From Bugula neritina (lineage: Eukaryota > Bryozoa > Gymnolaemata > Cheilostomatida > Bugulidae), in the NCBI GenBank assembly GCA_964035545.1, contig OZ037769.1:1946001-2010000 (forward strand): a DNA stretch of 64,000 nucleotides, read 5' to 3'. The notes under the pieces are model-generated. The model worked only from the letters and a program-made list of their open reading frames with translations. It was not told the DNA's origin and made no database searches. A program made the translations under genes and the position numbers. Shown one piece after another: positions 59,965 to 64,000 of the stretch (within the stretch, counting starts at the first letter, position 1; every line of letters begins with the position of its first letter).

Positions 59965-62900
59965 TCAGTTTATATAGGTTTTAGCTTGTTGCCTTTGAAT
60001 CTGGAACCTAAGAAGTCCAGGGGAACTTGTGCCTATTGCTACCCATAATGCATTGTCTCCAATAAACATGTCACACTTGTTTTTAGTAATATTCAACTTT
60101 TTAAGTCTTGAGTGATTCACTTTTTGCTTTAACTGACCTATAACAGTATAACAATAAAGTTAACAAAAAAAGCAATCATATCATATCATATCATTTTGTT
60201 CAATTATGTTTTTTATAATTATGTGTTCATTACTTACTTATAAATATTTAAAGCAGTACATCAAATAGGTTTTGACTAACAACCTTAAAAGACAGATCAA
60301 AATGATTTTGTTAACTCTGCAAGGATCTTGAAAACTACTATTTAATTGATAATCTCGAATACTTGGTTTTAGTCAGTACAGTAGCATTTGAAACTTTAAT
60401 TTCAATTTTAATAATTACAGAAATTTTTATTACAACTTGAACTTATTTTATAGATAAACATTATATTATTTCTACTCATTAGCAACTTAAAAATAAAATT
60501 GATATTGCAAAGTATTATCAGCCCCATGATATATACCACATACATGTAGGTACTCATTAAAATATATATGCCACATACATGTAGGTACTCATTAAAATTA
60601 GCAGCTGGTTTTTATAAGCTAGGAGTAAAGACTGTACAGTTACTATGGTATATAAAAATAAATGTTTTGCCATTACACAATATTTTACGGATATATTAGC
60701 AAAGTAGTTTTTTGCAAGAATTTTTGGTAATCTAGCGTGGGAGAAATATATATGTTTCTCTATTTAGTGAGAAGCATGCTTACAGGAACCAAGGTTCAAA
60801 CTATCCATTGATAAAAAATACTGAAAATTGGCAGAAAAGCTTTAAAATAATGGAATTAGACAATTCAGTAAAACACTCACCAGAATCTCTGTCCAGTATC
60901 CAAAAAAATTCAGCAGTTTTCGAGACGATCCAAACATCTCCAGTGCTGTCAATGCAGCTACAGACTGGACCATAGATGGAGGTGGAACTCCAGACAATTG
61001 TGTCAGTCCTGCAGTCTAGCAAGTACACTGAGCTAGCCTCAGTGTCACAGATGACGATATGATGAGGAGGGGCAGCTTTGAGATGCGATGGAGTAGAAAA
61101 GTTGGACAAAATATAGCCTTGCTGAATACGGTTGTTTACAAACTTGTATACGAGCAGCTTCTCTGACTCATCAATAGCTAAATAAACCTTATTGGATCTC
61201 AAAGCCATGCTGCATACTCTTGCAGTGTGTGGGAAAAACCATTTGGCAGATGTTCCATATTGGGAATCAAAAATCTGAATTTCATGCTTAGAATCATGAT
61301 CTCGTACTAACAAAGTGAATACATAGTCTTTATACTGTTGTATAGACACCACATAGTACTGTGACTGTTCCTGATGAAATGAAACCATTCTAGAAATATC
61401 TCCCATGTTGCCTTGAACAGCAAACGCTCCATGAAATCCAGTTAAGATGTAGTTCCTGTAGTTCCTGTTAGTTACATAAACGCTGAAGCTTTGGTGTTGT
61501 AAGAAGTCATTACACTTTGTAAGCATTACTGTATAAGCCGATTCTCGTCCTGTAAAGTTTATGTCACATGAAGCTATTACAGAAAAACTGGAGTTTAGGT
61601 TTTTGATTTGGATATCTTTAATTAGGTTTTTTAAATATGCAAAACAATGAAGCAGCATGCGAAAGCACATAAAAACTTAACTCATATGAAATTTTAGACA
61701 TTTTCATCAAAATGAAATTAATACTATTTTATGATTTGCTGGTATGTTACGTAAATAAAAAAGCATGAATCATAACTGAACTATAAGCTTTAAAATGTTG
61801 CTCACACTTTATATAATATAGCAATAGTCTCAGGTTAAAATCCAATAGCATTTCGTAATTGATACAAAAATTTTTTCACTTACTAATGCTAGGGGTTGTT
61901 CTTCGAGTAGTTTGCACGTTTTTCATGAGTGCCACGGGTTCAGCCTGCAATCAATGAATTTTTATCACAATAATGTACTGCTAATAAAAGTACATCACTT
62001 GTTACATTACATTAATCAAAGAAAGTTGCATAAAAACACTTCAGCAATTGCATTTCTGGGTAAAATATTTTTAAGCCAAAGTTGGGCTATTAATAGTTTA
62101 CCCATTAGGCTGAAACAAGCATCAGTGTATAAGATGTGGGAATGAATTTTTTCTTTATTAGTATCATAGCTCTGCAATACATTAGTAATTATCTTCTCAT
62201 GAAAATTTAAATTTTAGTTTTGGTCAGCTATATTTTAGCTTTATAATAATGCAAGAGCTAATAAATATATTTTATGTTTAAATTAATTTAAAAAAACTTA
62301 CACAACCAATTTTCAGCATTTTATCTATAAATAAGAATGATTTTATTCAAATAATAATGTGATATTAATTACAGAAACATGTTGAATGGCAGCTTTACTC
62401 TATTTTCAATGTTCACAACTACATCACAGGCAATTTATATCAAAAATAAATTTTGTGGCAAAGATAAACCATAATTCTTATATTGAAAATTATGCATTCT
62501 AAACTTCCTCTAAAGTTAAATATTAAAAAAAGAAGTGCAATTATGCTTTGCAGCTAGTATAACAAAAATATTAGTTTTGAAGCATCTCACCATTTGATCT
62601 GTCGGAGACTGTATCCATTCGAGTTGCAATCTTCTAGAAGTTGTTGAAGGAATGGACGGTTTTGGAACTGCAAGAAGCAGCAAACAAACTTTACAGAAAG
62701 GTTTTTGCAATAATTGAGGGATATTGAATTTGCAGCGTTGAAAAGTATTCTCATATGCATATGAATTAGTCAATATTTTTCAGAGTTTTAACACAGTTAA
62801 AAATTTTTTTAATTGTTTGTTATTTTTTTCTATAAAAAAGCTGCACCCGTGCTATTTCATACCTTTTTTAATCTCTTATTTGCTGCTTTGCTGCCAGAGA

Positions 62901-64000
62901 AAGTTCTATGAAATGCTGTTGCTGACTCACCTTTTGCACGTGATGACCCTGACTTAGAATTTCCCCAGCCAACCAAAGAGAAAAATTTTGTAATCCGAGG
63001 TTTTTTCTCTGCCTTTGACTAAAACAGTGTCATCTATATAAAAAACTACTATTTTATCAAATTGAAAAGCATAATTATCAACTAAAGCAAGATTAAGTTT
63101 TAAAAATCATCTAAAAACCTTTCGCTAGCATATGGAGTGTGCTTTAAAGCTGGTTGCAAACACAAATCTGTTTTAACTACCTGCTTTCTAATATTGTAAC
63201 AATTTTAGAATGACTTTATTGATTAGGTTTATATTTTTTTGGTAATACAATACTTCGCTATTGAAAAGTAAAAATCTGTAGCATGGTGCTTTTTTATTAG
63301 TGTGAAAAACTGCAACATAATTCATACAGTTTCTAACACTGAATTAATTTTTTTAACAGTGAGTAAATATTTTCTAATAGAAATTAAAGTTCGTAAACAG
63401 AATGAGTGAAGAATGCTTCAGGACTCCTAAACTCCAGATTCAATTATTATACAATCTACCTCTAACAGCAAAGTAAACTGAATATTATATTTGAAATAAA
63501 ATGTTTAGACTCAAAAAATAAAGTAAACTTCAATGTCACTAGTTTTGTTTACATAGGCATTTTTGTTATAATATACATACATTGTGCATATTTACTAGAG
63601 AAAAAAAAAATTGTTAGCAATGGAAAACTAGGTTATAAATGTGTTTCATGAAAATTGGGGTTGCTTTTCATTGGTAAATTAATGCTGAATTAATAGCTGT
63701 TTAGTCCAGGTGACTAGAAACATGCAAAAATATTCTGCTAACATTATAGCCCTAAATATAGAGGTGAGCACAATAATGAAAATAAAAGAATTGAAAAATA
63801 TATCAAACTAACTGCTTTTTGCAGAAATACTGGTTTCCCTTCAAATCAAAATATTAAACACAATTAAACAACTTGTACTATTGGCTTTGTTGGTCACTAA
63901 ATCTAAATGAAAGTATCAGATCCTGAACAGACCTCTAATGTGAATATTAAAATAGCCTTAAATCAAATATGAGCTTTACCTCAGGGGCTGGCAAAATAGA
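59965..64000 (-). CDS. Beta-propeller (NHL/WD-like) protein, C-terminal part, gene D
   Basis: Minus-strand spliced gene, 3' end in the window and 5' end beyond it. Exons in transcription order: 64000(or beyond)-63980, 63018-62931, 62667-62591, 61944-61884, 61549-60881, 60137-59965. Phases agree at every junction; 1089 bp give 362 residues and a TGA stop. The first 120 or so visible residues are basic, Ser/Pro-rich and probably disordered. The rest has repeated strand-turn patterns with motifs such as CIDSTGDVWIVSK and VCSMALRSNKVYLAI, typical of NHL or WD-like propeller blades (as at the C-terminus of TRIM-NHL proteins). No RING or B-box is in the window, so that link is inference. No enzyme motif is seen. 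The acceptor of the 669-bp exon could instead be about 18 bp upstream (same phase). Function unknown. It is convergent with gene C and not obviously related to transport. Confidence 0.75.
60536..60600. repeat. 35-bp direct repeat, last intron of gene D
   Basis: Two tandem copies of CCACATACATGTAGGTACTC plus ATTAAAAT, 35 bp apart, inside the intron between the last two exons of gene D. Confidence 0.85.

Overview
This window is nuclear DNA from an AT-rich invertebrate animal. The evidence is many short coding exons with GT-AG introns, long microsatellites, retrotransposon and foldback-element remnants, and protein sequence closest to animal ABCC5 (MRP5). I cannot name the species. No bacterial, plasmid or CRISPR feature is present.

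The window is dominated by a head-to-tail array of three ABCC5-like ABC transporter genes on the + strand, called A, B and C here. Gene A runs off the left side: exons 4-30 are visible (3061-15857) and its first exons are not. Gene B (CDS 18824-36951) and gene C (CDS 40224-59365) are complete, each with one probable 5' noncoding exon and 29 coding exons. I traced every coding junction: phases agree and frames are open, giving 1364 residues for B and 1365 for C. The two start codons lie 21,400 bp apart, which is the size of the duplication unit. The proteins are 'short' MRPs (TMD1-NBD1-TMD2-NBD2, no TMD0) and should export organic anions, conjugates or nucleotides from the cell or into vesicles.

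Layout: 1-738, minus-strand retrotransposon gag-like ORF running off the left end; 739-3060, non-coding DNA with a GC-rich foldback element (about 1906-2550), probably part of intron 3 of gene A; 3061-15857, gene A; 15858-18823, 3' flank of A and 5' region of B; 18824-36951, gene B; 36952-40223, 3' flank of B and 5' region of C, homologous to the A-B spacer plus one foldback insertion; 40224-59365, gene C; 59366-59964, short convergent spacer; 59965-64000, minus-strand gene D, the C-terminal part of a beta-propeller-like protein whose 5' exons lie beyond the right end.

The notable signals concern evolution of the array. Nucleotide-binding exons are nearly identical among copies while several transmembrane exons differ widely, including at silent sites, which suggests gene conversion. 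Gene C has non-conservative changes at conserved TMD2 positions, one GC-AG intron and an unrelated 3' end. Intron 21 carries a pyrimidine microsatellite in all three copies, and in C it holds a (CCTG)n tract of about 137 units. Gene B repeats its exon-12 splice donor in a downstream minisatellite. I found no wholly new molecular system.
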